Shown one piece after another: positions 1-7,673 of a stretch of DNA of 62,954 bases. The stretch lies in assembly GCA_020060215.1 (NCBI GenBank), contig JAGVAP010000046.1, positions 1 through 62,954 on the forward strand, written 5' to 3'. The notes under the pieces are model-generated. The model was not told the DNA's origin and ran no database searches. It saw only the letters and a list, made by a program, of their open reading frames with translations. Origin of the DNA: Deltaproteobacteria bacterium (lineage in GTDB: Bacteria > Desulfobacterota > DSM-4660 > Desulfatiglandales > HGW-15). The position numbers were made by a program, and so were the translations under genes. Within the stretch, counting starts at the first letter, position 1. Each line of letters starts with the position of its first letter.

Positions 1-107
1 ACATGGAAGAGGGTCATCTTCCCCCTTCTTATCCCCTCCATCCTCGGGACCCCTTCTTCCTCCCGCGGGAAGAGGAGCCCGGCCAGTGTCTTTAGAATGC
101 GCTCCAT
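1..107 (-). CDS. N-terminal fragment of an unidentified protein (cut by window edge)
   Basis: Reading on the minus strand, an ATG at 107 is preceded by a good ribosome binding site (AGGAGG, 6 bases upstream) and opens a frame that stays open to the window edge, beginning MERILKTLAGLLFPREEEG. Only 35 codons are visible. It lies 33 bp downstream of the PiT-type permease on the same strand, so the two are probably co-transcribed. Proteins next to PiT permeases are often PhoU-like or universal-stress proteins, but nothing in the visible residues identifies this one. Confidence 0.55.
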   Translation of the reverse strand, partial: MERILKTLAGLLFPREEEGVPRMEGIRRGKMTLFH

Positions 108-140
108 CTTGACCTCCTATCCGATGGTTCCCCCAGCATT

Positions 141-1112
141 CTACTTTAGCCCCAGGAGCCAGGAGATCCCCCAGCAGAGAAAAAACGCGACGACCCCTCC
201 CACAAAAGGCGTCAGGAACCAGGAGATCACGATCTCCCGGATCGCCTTCATATCGATCGACTTGATGCCGCGCGCGAGTCCGGCGCCTGCGATGCCGCCG
301 ATCATGGCCTGGTTCATGGAGGTGGGATAGCCCATGCTTGCTGCAATATGCGCGGTGATCCCCTGGGCCAGCTGGGCCCCTACCGCGCTGTTAAGATCAA
401 GGGAGACAATGTGGAGCCCGACCTTCTCCAATAGCGGGCGTCCCCAGGTGAGGGCGCCGATCGCCATGAAGATGCCTCCGATGAAGCCCGCCATCATCCG
501 GGATGAGATCGCCCCGGTACCGTAAAAGACCCCAACCGCATTGCCCGTGTTGTTGCACCCCAGCGTGTAGGCCGCGTAACAACAGACCAGGATCAGGAAG
601 TACCCGACATACCTTTTCGTTCGCGCTGAGGACCGGCCGATGGACCGGTCCATGAGCTTCGTGACGATGAACCCCAGGATCGCGCCCAGGATTGGCGTGC
701 CGACCCAGGTGATCCCCAGCGCCACGATGGTGGTGCTCCATAAGACAGGCGCGTTCATGGCAACGGCCGCGCCCACCACCGAGAAGATGGCGAGCTGCGA
801 GGTGGAGACCGGGAGCTTGAGCCAGGTGTTCGCGGCAGTGACCACCGCGGCCGTGAGCATCATGACCATCGCGCCGAACATGGTCATGTGCTTCGCCTCT
901 ATGACCCCGGTACCGACCGTCTTGACCACATTGTGGCTCTCGAGCGTGGAGCCGAGAAGAACGAAGACGGCGATGAGGATGGTTGCGGCCCGCGGGGAGA
1001 TAAGCCTGGCGCCGAAGGCCGTCCCCATCACCGCGCCTGTGTAGTGCGAACCGATAGTCCATCCGAAGAAAAGCCCGGAAACGATCATCCCGACCAAGAA
1101 GAACATGTCCAT
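141..1112 (-). CDS. PiT-family inorganic anion (phosphate/sulfate) permease
   Basis: This 323-residue, almost wholly hydrophobic protein has the internal duplication of the PiT/PHO4 family. The N-terminal half carries GSHYTGAVMGTA followed by a LISPRAATILIAVF helix, and the C-terminal half carries LGCNNTGNAVGVFYG; both sit where PiT proteins have their GANDxANA signatures. The usual Asp of the signature is replaced in both halves, so the transported anion need not be phosphate; sulfate or another oxyanion is possible. It is shorter than E. coli PitA but matches compact bacterial and archaeal members. About ten membrane segments are visible. A GGAGG ribosome binding site precedes the ATG. The family call is firm, the substrate is not. 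Confidence 0.85.
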   Translation of the reverse strand: MDMFFLVGMIVSGLFFGWTIGSHYTGAVMGTAFGARLISPRAATILIAVFVLLGSTLESHNVVKTVGTGVIEAKHMTMFGAMVMMLTAAVVTAANTWLKLPVSTSQLAIFSVVGAAVAMNAPVLWSTTIVALGITWVGTPILGAILGFIVTKLMDRSIGRSSARTKRYVGYFLILVCCYAAYTLGCNNTGNAVGVFYGTGAISSRMMAGFIGGIFMAIGALTWGRPLLEKVGLHIVSLDLNSAVGAQLAQGITAHIAASMGYPTSMNQAMIGGIAGAGLARGIKSIDMKAIREIVISWFLTPFVGGVVAFFLCWGISWLLGLK

Positions 1113-1187
1113 AGCCTCCTCCTTTCCTTACTGAACGACCGGGGTTTCAGCCCGGTTGCCTGGTGAGATTGCCCCTCAAATGATATT

Positions 1188-1203
1188 TGTAACACTTATT
1201 ACA
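1188..1203. promoter_or_regulatory. Candidate operator palindrome TGTAA-N6-TTACA
   Basis: The sequence TGTAACACTTATTACA has perfect 5-bp arms around a 6-bp spacer, about 75 bp upstream of the PiT permease start. A partial match (TGTTACA) lies about 40 bp away. The architecture is like that of a dimeric helix-turn-helix binding site; the regulator is unknown. Confidence 0.35.
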
Positions 1204-1441
1204 TTTAAAAATAGCCGAGTCAAGCAGATATTTTGTATTAATTGTTACAGATAAATCAACTTGGAAGCACGCTCCTAGGATTGGTCGCCGCCCTTTGAGC
1301 AGGCGTTCTTTATCGAAAACTGTCTAATTTTCTGTGGCTTAACAGAGTGGAAAGCTTGTAACGGCTGTTTCTGATCCGCTGCAATAAAGCGCGTTTTACC
1401 ACTCGTGATCATCGGTCAAGAAGACAAGGGCACGGTGCAAT

Positions 1442-1470
1442 TTGGCGAAATAATACAATTTCGATATACT
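1442..1470 (+). promoter_or_regulatory. Sigma-70-type promoter of fmdE
   Basis: TTGGCG (1442-1447) and TATACT (1465-1470) are separated by exactly 17 bp. This puts the start of transcription near 1477 and leaves a short leader with the strong ribosome binding site AGGAGGT at 1488-1494, seven bases before the ATG at 1502. Confidence 0.6.
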
Positions 1471-1501
1471 GATATGAGACGCCCTCCAGGAGGTCAGACA
1501 A

Positions 1502-2167
1502 ATGAATCCCTCTATCCGGAATAAGGATGCAACCGGCGATAGTTGTCTTCGTGGTGATTTCCAGCGGTGTGTGGATTTCCATGGCCATTCTTGTCCCGGC
1601 CTGGCCATTGGTTTTCAGGCGGCAAGGGTCCTCATGGGAAAACTGGGTGTGGAAAGGTCATCCGATGAGGAGCTGGTCCTGGTTGCCGAGACCGACGCCT
1701 GCGGGGCGGATGCGATCCAGGTGATGACCGGATGCACCTTCGGGAAGGGGAATTTTTTCTTCAGGGATTATGGGAAGAACGCCTTTTCTCTCTTTGACAG
1801 GAGGAAAGGAGCTGGATTCCGTGTTTGTCTCCGCCCTAAGGTTCTTGAGACGGACTCGGAATTTGCCGGACTTTCCGAAAAAGTTCGTGGAAATAAGGCA
1901 TCCAAAATGGAGATCGAACGGCTCAGGGAGCTCCAAAAGGAAAGGGTCGAAAAGATCCTTACCGCGGACGGCGACACCCTTTTCAAGACAGATCGTGTGA
2001 GTGAGGAAATACCTCCCAGGGCCGGTATTTCTAAATCCGAGGTGTGCGGGACCTGTGGAGAACCGTTTAAGGCAGATCTCACGCGTATCATCGACGGAAA
2101 ACATACATGTGTCCCCTGTGCCAAGATTAAGGCCCGGGAAGACCTTGAGGGATTTTTGAACGGGTGA
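1502..2167 (+). CDS. fmdE: FmdE-family protein with C-terminal zinc ribbon
   Basis: A 221-residue soluble protein. The FmdE core (about residues 22-125) shows the signature DFHGHSCPGLAIG followed by AETDACGADAIQVMTGCTFGKGN, whose cysteines and histidines are conserved in the family. A second domain (about 180-210) has CGTCGE and CVPCAK, a four-cysteine zinc ribbon typical of many bacterial FmdE proteins. FmdE was named from molybdenum formylmethanofuran dehydrogenase operons; in bacteria it is associated with molybdopterin enzymes, but its biochemical role is unresolved. It stands alone with its own promoter and ends 41 bp from the convergent TauE-like gene. Other molybdenum-linked genes lie nearby (a SLOG-type carrier at 3.3-4.1 kb and modABC at 16-19 kb). 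Confidence 0.85.
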   Translation: MNPSIRNKDATGDSCLRGDFQRCVDFHGHSCPGLAIGFQAARVLMGKLGVERSSDEELVLVAETDACGADAIQVMTGCTFGKGNFFFRDYGKNAFSLFDRRKGAGFRVCLRPKVLETDSEFAGLSEKVRGNKASKMEIERLRELQKERVEKILTADGDTLFKTDRVSEEIPPRAGISKSEVCGTCGEPFKADLTRIIDGKHTCVPCAKIKAREDLEGFLNG

Positions 2168-2208
2168 CAATCATGGTGAGAGTGCAGGCCTGCTGCCCAG
2201 CCGTCTGG

Positions 2209-3181
2209 CTAGAGGCCGAAAAAGGCGGAAGCGTATTTCAGGGCGGTAAGGAGGATTATTATTGCGAGCATCCACTTTATAGCCTTGGCCGGAGCAAATT
2301 TCTGGCACCGGGCGCCCAGATACATCCCGCCCATTCCCCCTAAACCGAAGAGAACACCGAGTGTCCAATCGGGTGCCACGGACATATTCGGATAGAGCGG
2401 TGCGATGCCCTGATAAAAGCCTACCCCTGCTATGGATGTGATAAGGGTGCCCATCAAGGCAGCCCCCGCCACCGTATATACAGGCAGGTTGAAAAAAGAC
2501 ACAAAGAAAGGCGCGATGATCGCTCCGCCGCCGATGCCATAGATGCCCCCGACGATTCCGACCAGGAAACTGAGCGTAAAAATGCCCCACGTCGGCGCCT
2601 CGCAGTGCTCGCCGTAAAAATCGTATCCAACCCTCTTCAAGTCAAAGCGGGAGACCCTGATCCCGGGCAAGGGTTCTATCCCGACCTGATCGGTTTTTCC
2701 CGACCTTCTTCGATAACTGCAAACAAGCGCCTGGAAGCGTTCTTCCACGGGTGGTTTGTTTGAGCCGGATTGACGGGTGCACAACAGGTCTCGGACCATG
2801 CGCCCCCCGATATACAGGAGGACGAGCGCGGCGAAGAGTTTAAAGTTTTTGGCATCGGGCAGGTAGGCAACGCGAACCGATAAGCACGCCGGGCAGGGTC
2901 CCGATGATGACGGCCCATGCCAGGGGCCATACCATGCGGCCCTCTTTATGGTACCGGTACGCGCCAGGCGGTATGGCCACGATGTTGAAGAGCTGATTGG
3001 TGGCGCTCACAGACGGGTTCGTGTAGCCGAGAAAAGACATCTGGAAAGGAAGCAGGAGGAACGCGCCGGATATGCCCCCCATGGATGTGAAAAAGGAGAC
3101 GACGAATGCGACAAGGGGGGGCAGGAAGACCCATGTCTTAACGCCCGAGACGGAGAAAGATGCAAAAAGGAAATCCATCAA
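2209..3181 (-). pseudogene. TauE/SafE-family sulfite exporter-like permease, frameshifted
   Basis: Two minus-strand segments together form one TauE/SafE permease of about 320 residues. The upstream part (3181 to about 2880) starts MMDFLFASFSVSG and contains the family's conserved GGISGAFLLLPFQ and NQLFNIVAIPPG segments. The downstream part (about 2878 to 2209) contains GIYGIGGGAIIAPF and ends ALKYASAFFGL. They meet near 2872-2882: the first frame runs into a stop soon after GVLIGS, while the expected continuation RVAYLPDAKNFKLF lies in another frame. A single lost base would explain it, so this is either a recent pseudogene or a sequencing or assembly error. The family moves sulfite, organosulfonates or similar anions across the inner membrane. 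Confidence 0.8.
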
Positions 3182-3345
3182 CTCCTCATTAGCTTCCGAT
3201 GCTCATCGGGAATATGCCTACTTTGCCCCCAGAGGTAAAGAAAGAAATCGCGAAGGCTGCGACGGGAGGCACCCAGGGAGCGACTTCTATTCCGGCGTCC
3301 TCAAAGTGCATGAAGGATCTCCCCTGAAAGCACCAAAGCCCAGGG

Positions 3346-4125
3346 TTACTCTTCGGACTTTCCCTCTGCGACCAGCTTCAACGAATGAGTAGCCTTTAAC
3401 CTTTCCCACAGCTTCTCGACAATCAGGAGTGAAGCCCCACTCTGATCCAGGTTCAGATTTCCAGCAGTCTCTCGACAGGAGGAGAGCAAGTCAGGGTTCC
3501 CCGACCGAAGCTCAAATTTGTTTCCGATATGTTGCCCAAGTTCGGGATTCAAGGTGATCAACTCATCCCCTGTCATTCTCCCGATGATCGACCTGCTTCG
3601 GAGGCTCAACTCTGCGATAAGCCTCTCAACGGCTTCTTCCATTGTCCTCGGGAGGGGAGGACCGGTGAAGACCGTTCTCAGGAGATTCAGGGTGGCTTCG
3701 TAGATTTCGGGGTCTTTGCCTGCCCTTGCCCCGGCGACATTCAGGATCTCGATGTCGTATGCAGTCAACCAGTTGATGACCTTCGCCGCTGCGATGTCGA
3801 GGGTCTGCTTGGAGAGATCCAGGCTGAGAAAGGGACGCTTGTGTTTGGTCGCAACCTGTTTCGTCCTTAGGTAAACCCCGGTGAGCTTGCCATGGGAGAC
3901 GATCAAAGTGCCTTGAGACTCGAGGATGTTCTTTTCAGTCCCGGCGGAATAGCTGGTGGTTCTCATTTCGGTGAGGCGATCGTACTTGTCAGGGACAAAC
4001 CCGTCTTCAGCCTTTCTGCCCTTTGAAACCCACCCACCATAAGGGATTCCCCCCTCAATGGCGAAGTCGAGAGCTGCCCGGTCGACTCCTGTTTGGCCGC
4101 CTGAGATGATTTTCTTGATGTGCAA
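3346..4125 (-). CDS. SLOG-fold putative molybdenum-carrier protein with DUF6794-like tail
   Basis: The N-terminal about 150 residues begin KKIISGGQTGVDRAALDFA, the nucleotide-binding glycine loop of the YpsA-related SLOG family annotated as putative molybdenum carrier, and continue with GGWVSKGRKAEDG and LIVSHGKLTG. After about residue 165 a helical region (RTMEEAVERLIAELS, then MTGDELITLNPELG) resembles the DUF6794 module often joined to it. I favour a TTG start at 4125 preceded by GGAG, since family homology begins there; an upstream GTG at 4164 has no ribosome binding site. The family role is inferred from structure (nucleotide or cofactor binding). A broken ABC ATPase remnant directly upstream supports an oxyanion-related context. 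Confidence 0.7.
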   Translation of the reverse strand: MHIKKIISGGQTGVDRAALDFAIEGGIPYGGWVSKGRKAEDGFVPDKYDRLTEMRTTSYSAGTEKNILESQGTLIVSHGKLTGVYLRTKQVATKHKRPFLSLDLSKQTLDIAAAKVINWLTAYDIEILNVAGARAGKDPEIYEATLNLLRTVFTGPPLPRTMEEAVERLIAELSLRSRSIIGRMTGDELITLNPELGQHIGNKFELRSGNPDLLSSCRETAGNLNLDQSGASLLIVEKLWERLKATHSLKLVAEGKSEE

Positions 4126-4157
4126 CGGTCCGCTCCTGCGCGCGAAACTGGAGTATT

Positions 4158-4432
4158 CTAACACCGATCGCAGTGGTCATGAACTGCCTTGGCCATCCCC
4201 AAAAACTCGGCTACCGAGTCGTTCCGGGGGTGCAGGAAGAGATCCCGAGGCCCGGAGATCTGAGACAGTGCCGTTTAAGACGACCGCCACCTTGTCCGCG
4301 ATCTCTTCCGCTTCCATGAAATCATGGGTCACGTATACGGCCGTCATCCTTAGACTTTTTAAGAGGGAGAGTAATTCGCTCCGCAGGTATTTCGATGTCT
4401 GTGAATCCAGGCTGGAGGTGGGCTTTCAGGCC
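4158..4432 (-). pseudogene. C-terminal remnant of an ABC transporter ATPase (ModC/WtpC-like)
   Basis: The minus strand encodes, from 4432 downwards, the D-loop region KPTSSLDSQT, then a helix, then MTAVYVTHDFMEAEEIADKV (the switch histidine segment) and VAVVLNGTV. The continuation GPRDLFLHPRNDSVAEFLG lies in another frame and ends at 4158. Walker A, the signature motif and most of Walker B are missing, and a stop interrupts the region just before the D-loop. This is therefore a 5'-truncated, frameshifted relic of an importer ATPase of the molybdate/tungstate or polyamine type. It sits immediately upstream of the putative molybdenum carrier gene. Confidence 0.7.
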
Positions 4433-4504
4433 TTTATCTTCCATTCTGGGATCTCCTTCTTGTAGTCGCACTTCTATGGAAGCTACATTTTTTCGCCCAC
4501 GTTA

Positions 4505-5014
4505 TCAACCGTGCTCCGGTCCATCAGCCTGCTGTCGCACGAGGCCACGGAAGACCCACCGGAGCGTCTTGTCGTCTACCTTTTCCGTGAGAGAGACATC
4601 ATAGTCGTCTTCATCCTCCGCCGGCGATTCTTGCGCTTGTGGGCGGGAACCTTCGTCCTGGTCGGTAAAAACCCTGGAGAAGGTACCCGTCTCAAAGGCC
4701 TCGAATCCCGTATTGTGCGTCAGCCAGCGGTCACATTCGTCGTGGGTGCCGAAAAAAAGAAAGACGAACCGGTCGCGATCCTTCAAGTACAAGAGCCGAT
4801 GGCCGCTTCCAAGGTTCAGTTTCGTGCACTTCTTCACCCTCGCCTCACCGTATTTGGTGAGTTTGCCGAACTCCCCCAGGCTATCCTTACCACGGCAAAG
4901 GCTCTCAATGATCCGATCCACCCGCTCGGCGACCTGATACTCCTTTCCTCCGGCTTTGTAGAACTGATCCAGACGCTTGCGGAATCGTGCTTCACGATAG
5001 ATGAAGATGTCCAT
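4505..5014 (-). CDS. RelE/HigB-like small protein with acidic C-terminal extension
   Basis: The first about 100 residues are basic and resemble the RelE/ParE toxin fold: IYREARFRKRLDQF, then RVDRIIESLCRG, then the strand pair GHRLLYLKDRDRFVFLFFG followed by THDECDRWL. The last about 60 residues are acidic (SPAEDEDDYDVSLTEKVDD) and look disordered or inhibitory. The gene starts 3 bp after the stop of the activator gene, so it belongs to that minus-strand operon rather than to a classical toxin-antitoxin pair; no antitoxin-like gene is adjacent. It could be a solitary RelE-like RNA-binding protein or a mis-sorted toxin with a built-in antidote tail. Fold-level confidence is moderate, function is unknown. 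Confidence 0.6.
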   Translation of the reverse strand: MDIFIYREARFRKRLDQFYKAGGKEYQVAERVDRIIESLCRGKDSLGEFGKLTKYGEARVKKCTKLNLGSGHRLLYLKDRDRFVFLFFGTHDECDRWLTHNTGFEAFETGTFSRVFTDQDEGSRPQAQESPAEDEDDYDVSLTEKVDDKTLRWVFRGLVRQQADGPEHG

Positions 5015-5017
5015 GGG

Positions 5018-5764
5018 TCAATCCTCGCATGCAAGAAGAGCGGCGCCGATGGCCCCGACCATCTGAGGATTTTCAGGGACCAGGATCTCCTTTCCGAGCG
5101 CCTCCTCCAGCAACCGGCGCATGCACACATTCCTGGCCACGCCTCCTGCGAAAACGATAGGTTCTTTTTCAGAGACCCTTTTCAGCATAGAGACCGCCCT
5201 GCGCACCGAGGACCGATGTAGCCCCAGCCCGATATCCCGCCTTCCCACTCCCTTTGCCAGGAGGGATGTCACCTCCGACTCGGCGAACACGGTGCACATG
5301 CTGCTGACCTGCACCTCCTCTCCCGACTTCAGGGATTCTTCCCCGAACTCATCCATTGTGTAGCCGAGGGTCTGGGCCATGATCTCCAGGAACTTACCGG
5401 TCCCTGCGGCGCACCGGTCATTCATTTCGAATTTGACCACCCTGCCCGACTCCCCCACCGCGATGGCCTTGGAATCCTGCCCGCCCATGTCCAGGATCGA
5501 TCTGACTCCGGGAAAGAGGAATGATGCGCCCCGTGCATACGCCTTGATCTCGGTAACCGTTGCCGCATCCAGCGCAAGCTCGAAGAGGTGCCGGCCGTAT
5601 CCTGTAGCCAGAATGCGGTCGTACTGCACCCCATCGAGCAAAACCCTGGCCTGGGCCATCGGGTCGAAACCGGAATTCGTTTGCCTGGACTCGACAATCG
5701 TTCCGCCGCTCATGACGACCAGCTCAACGGTACGCGAGCCGATATCAATCCCCGCACATCTCAT
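5018..5764 (-). CDS. ATP-dependent activator of a 2-hydroxyacyl-CoA dehydratase-type reductase (BadF/BcrA/HgdC family)
   Basis: A 248-residue ASKHA-fold ATPase beginning CAGIDIGSRTVELVV (phosphate-1 motif). It has ILDMGGQDSKAI, the helix-4Fe4S segment NDRCAAGTGKF with C118, a second cluster ligand C157 in SSMCTVFAES, and the adenosine motif FAGGVARNVCM. The homodimer holds one 4Fe-4S cluster between subunits and uses ATP hydrolysis to inject low-potential electrons into its partner. The length matches HgdC-type activators. An ATG at 5764 fits the family start; a GTG at 5776 overlaps the stop of the upstream partner by four bases, so the two are translationally coupled. Confidence 0.88.
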   Translation of the reverse strand: MRCAGIDIGSRTVELVVMSGGTIVESRQTNSGFDPMAQARVLLDGVQYDRILATGYGRHLFELALDAATVTEIKAYARGASFLFPGVRSILDMGGQDSKAIAVGESGRVVKFEMNDRCAAGTGKFLEIMAQTLGYTMDEFGEESLKSGEEVQVSSMCTVFAESEVTSLLAKGVGRRDIGLGLHRSSVRRAVSMLKRVSEKEPIVFAGGVARNVCMRRLLEEALGKEILVPENPQMVGAIGAALLACED

Positions 5765-5772
5765 CGCTTCTC

Positions 5773-7053
5773 TCACTTCAGTTGCTCTATGAACGCCTCT
5801 ATCCTTGTCTTGAGCTGGCCCACATCTTCCATGCTGTAGTCCGTCTCGATGCGAAGAGTCGGGACGCTCTTTTCTTCGAGCGCCTTTTCAAACGGCATGG
5901 ACTCCATTAAGTAGGGCTGGCAGAACTGGAGGCTGTAATGGATGATCCCGTCCGCCCCGTAGCTCCGGAACATCTCATTTGCATGGTCGAGCCTGTCCGG
6001 GTTGGGGGTGAAGATGGCGCAATCCACCTTGAAGTACCGGTCTACAATGGAATCCATCAGCGCTTCGACACTCTGCCCGGAGCCGTCCACCACGTTGCGG
6101 ACGCCTCTCTCGCCCACACACGATTCCTCTCCCACGATAACCGCGCCCGAGGTCTCCACGATCCAGGGCACCTTCCAGTTGGGGACCGCCATCGGGCACC
6201 CGGAGAGCAGAACCCGCGGCGTTCCTTTGGGAAAGACTCCCTCTCCCTTCTTGATGCGATCTTCGAGCTCATCGCAGAGCGCATTGACCGAGTTCGTGAA
6301 ACGCACCGGATCATCATAGAAAAACACCTGATTCGCCAGGAGGGCATCCAGTCCGGATATGGGGGCGGGGTCGGCCTTTCTCAATGCGGAGAGCCGGTGC
6401 ATCGCCTTGCGCTTGTTGTTGACGATTTCAATGCCCTTCTTCAACCGTTCGGCGTCGATGGCCGCTCCAGTAAGCTCCTCAACCGCCGTCTTGAACTTCT
6501 CGTATTCGGCCTTCAGGAGCGCCCTTCCTTCGGGGGACTTCTTCTGGGGGAGATCCATCACGTAGAGATTCGGTACGAGGGTATTCAACACCTCATAGGA
6601 TTTCTTCTTTCCGTCGCAGGTGTTTTCCCCGACGATCATGTCCGCAGACTCGATATACGGGCACACCTTCCCGAGCTTGAAGCCGAATGCGGATTTGATC
6701 AGCGAGCAGGTATTGCGGGGGAGGTATTTCTCGACCTCTTCCATGGCGAAGTCGGCCCCTGTGCAGAGACCAACGAGGGTAGCGTCCGCAGCCCGCACGA
6801 CCTCCTCCGGCACGAATACGCAGAAGGATCCGATCACCTTGCGGCCTGCGGCCTTGCCGTCCAGCAGCTCCCTGACCCTCATGCCGTGGACCTGGCTGAT
6901 CACGAAATCGAAATAGCCCATGCCCTTGGGACGATTCTCCTGTGTCATGAAAATGTCCTTGTACCCCTTGCCCAGAACAGCCAACAAAGCGTCGTGGGCC
7001 GCAAGGTCCAAGCCCAGGTCTTCCCACATTTTTCTGTACTCATCGCTCATCAT
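5773..7053 (-). CDS. Double-cubane-cluster-type reductase (2-hydroxyacyl-CoA dehydratase family, HgdB-like)
   Basis: The 426-residue single-chain protein has the two-lobed 2-hydroxyacyl-CoA dehydratase fold with about ten well-spaced cysteines, seen in IGSFCVFVP, VGLCTGADF, NTCSLIKS, GKVCPYIES, GENTCDGKKK, SGCPMAVPNW, ESCVGERG and FCQPYL. A lone HgdB-like subunit with its own HgdC activator, with no second subunit or CoA transferase nearby, is the arrangement of double-cubane cluster proteins, which perform ATP-driven low-potential reductions of small molecules rather than CoA-thioester dehydration. The substrate cannot be read from sequence. Ribosome binding site GGAGGAAA precedes tandem ATG codons (7053, 7050). 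The whole run 7053-4505 looks like one operon. Confidence 0.82.
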   Translation of the reverse strand: MMSDEYRKMWEDLGLDLAAHDALLAVLGKGYKDIFMTQENRPKGMGYFDFVISQVHGMRVRELLDGKAAGRKVIGSFCVFVPEEVVRAADATLVGLCTGADFAMEEVEKYLPRNTCSLIKSAFGFKLGKVCPYIESADMIVGENTCDGKKKSYEVLNTLVPNLYVMDLPQKKSPEGRALLKAEYEKFKTAVEELTGAAIDAERLKKGIEIVNNKRKAMHRLSALRKADPAPISGLDALLANQVFFYDDPVRFTNSVNALCDELEDRIKKGEGVFPKGTPRVLLSGCPMAVPNWKVPWIVETSGAVIVGEESCVGERGVRNVVDGSGQSVEALMDSIVDRYFKVDCAIFTPNPDRLDHANEMFRSYGADGIIHYSLQFCQPYLMESMPFEKALEEKSVPTLRIETDYSMEDVGQLKTRIEAFIEQLK

Positions 7054-7071
7054 TTTCCTCCTCTTTTGCGT

Positions 7072-7290
7072 TTATGGTTTTTCGAAAGTCGCGTTCATCA
7101 AGTACCTAGGATCCCCTTGCCGCCGCGTGAAAGCGATCGTATCCAGATACTCAAGAACAGGTATGGCCACGGTCCTGCCATAACCCAGTGTCTCCTTGTA
7201 ATCGGAAGTACCGAAGGCTCCGGTCCGTTTTATGACACGGCCTACTCTTCGCTTGATTTTCTCCAGGGCCTCGGTTTTGCAGACCGGGCC
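7072..7290 (-). pseudogene. selB: C-terminal winged-helix remnant of SelB (selenocysteine elongation factor)
   Basis: About 65 residues (LEKIKRRVGRVIKRTGAFG, then SDYKETLGYGRTVAIPVLEY and LDTIAFTRRQGDPRYL) match the last winged helix of SelB, whose family signature is [23 protein letters not shown]. Upstream in the same frame the sequence loses all resemblance, and no GTPase or other winged-helix domains are present, so this is a stranded tail rather than a gene. Its position between a reductase operon and a selenium-type sulfur-transfer operon suggests a former sel locus rearranged here. Confidence 0.6.
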
Positions 7291-7421
7291 GACGGGTTTG
7301 AAGCCCGCGGGGCGCGCCAGCACCATTGCCCCCATAGGGTTCGACGAGGAGGAGTCAGACTGAAAAGGCTCAACTATGGAGTGAAGAAAGGCAGGAAGCG
7401 GACTTCTCGGCCTGACCCTGA

Positions 7422-7490
7422 GCCTACCGAACCCGGGTAGAGTCTTTGAACACGTCAGGTAAAGCCGAGAAAGAGATGCATGAAGGATGT
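7422..7490 (+). repeat. Dispersed intergenic repeat, copy A
   Basis: The block contains CCTACCGAACCCGGGTAGA, a short spacer, CACGTCAGGTAAAGCCGAGA, then AAGAGATGCATG. A second copy with the same order and spacing lies at 14829-14895. CTACC and GGTAG can pair, so the left end may form a small hairpin. Origin and function are unknown. Confidence 0.5.
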
Positions 7491-7548
7491 CCTTTGTCTG
7501 AAAGCTCAAGCGCCGTAATCAGCACGGTGCTGGAAGAGTCCCTGTTTG

Positions 7549-7673
7549 CAGGTTGCTCAAAAATGCCCAGATGCAAGGCGCCCGACATCCTGAGGAGTGA
7601 GGCGTACAGAGAAGTACGTCGCAACGACGAAAGATGAGGGCAACGCCGCGGATGGGCGTTTTTGGGCAACCTG
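7549..7673. repeat. 125-bp palindromic (MITE-like) intergenic element
   Basis: The element begins CAGGTTGCTCAAAAATGCC and ends GGCGTTTTTGGGCAACCTG, which are inverted copies matching at about 19 of 21 positions. Its centre encodes nothing. The right end abuts the stop codon of yedF exactly (cta at 7674-7676), so it could serve as a terminator for that gene. From memory, similar CAGGTTGCTCAAAA-type elements recur between genes in deltaproteobacterial genomes; copy number here cannot be judged. Confidence 0.65.

Larger units (their letters stand above)
1113..1501. other. Divergent intergenic region between the PiT permease and fmdE
   Basis: This 389-bp AT-rich stretch separates two divergently transcribed genes. 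It contains a TGTAA-N6-TTACA palindrome (1188-1203), a further TGTTACA half-site around 1243, and a good sigma-70-type promoter for the rightward gene (1442-1470). No coding frame is convincing. The two TGTAACA-like sites could be operators for a shared regulator. Confidence 0.5.
7291..7673. other. Intergenic region with two repeat elements
   Basis: No coding frame is convincing in this stretch. It contains a dispersed repeat also found at about 14.83 kb (7422-7490) and a palindromic 125-bp element (7549-7673), and looks like a rearrangement zone between the SelB remnant and yedF. Confidence 0.45.

Noticed and set aside
4058..4465. Plus-strand 135-residue frame over the Mo-carrier start
   Set aside because: Antisense to both the carrier start and the ABC ATPase relic whose minus-strand motifs are clear.
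5938..7440. A 500-residue plus-strand frame opposite the reductase gene
   Set aside because: Antisense to a well-supported iron-sulfur reductase; no domain and no start signal.
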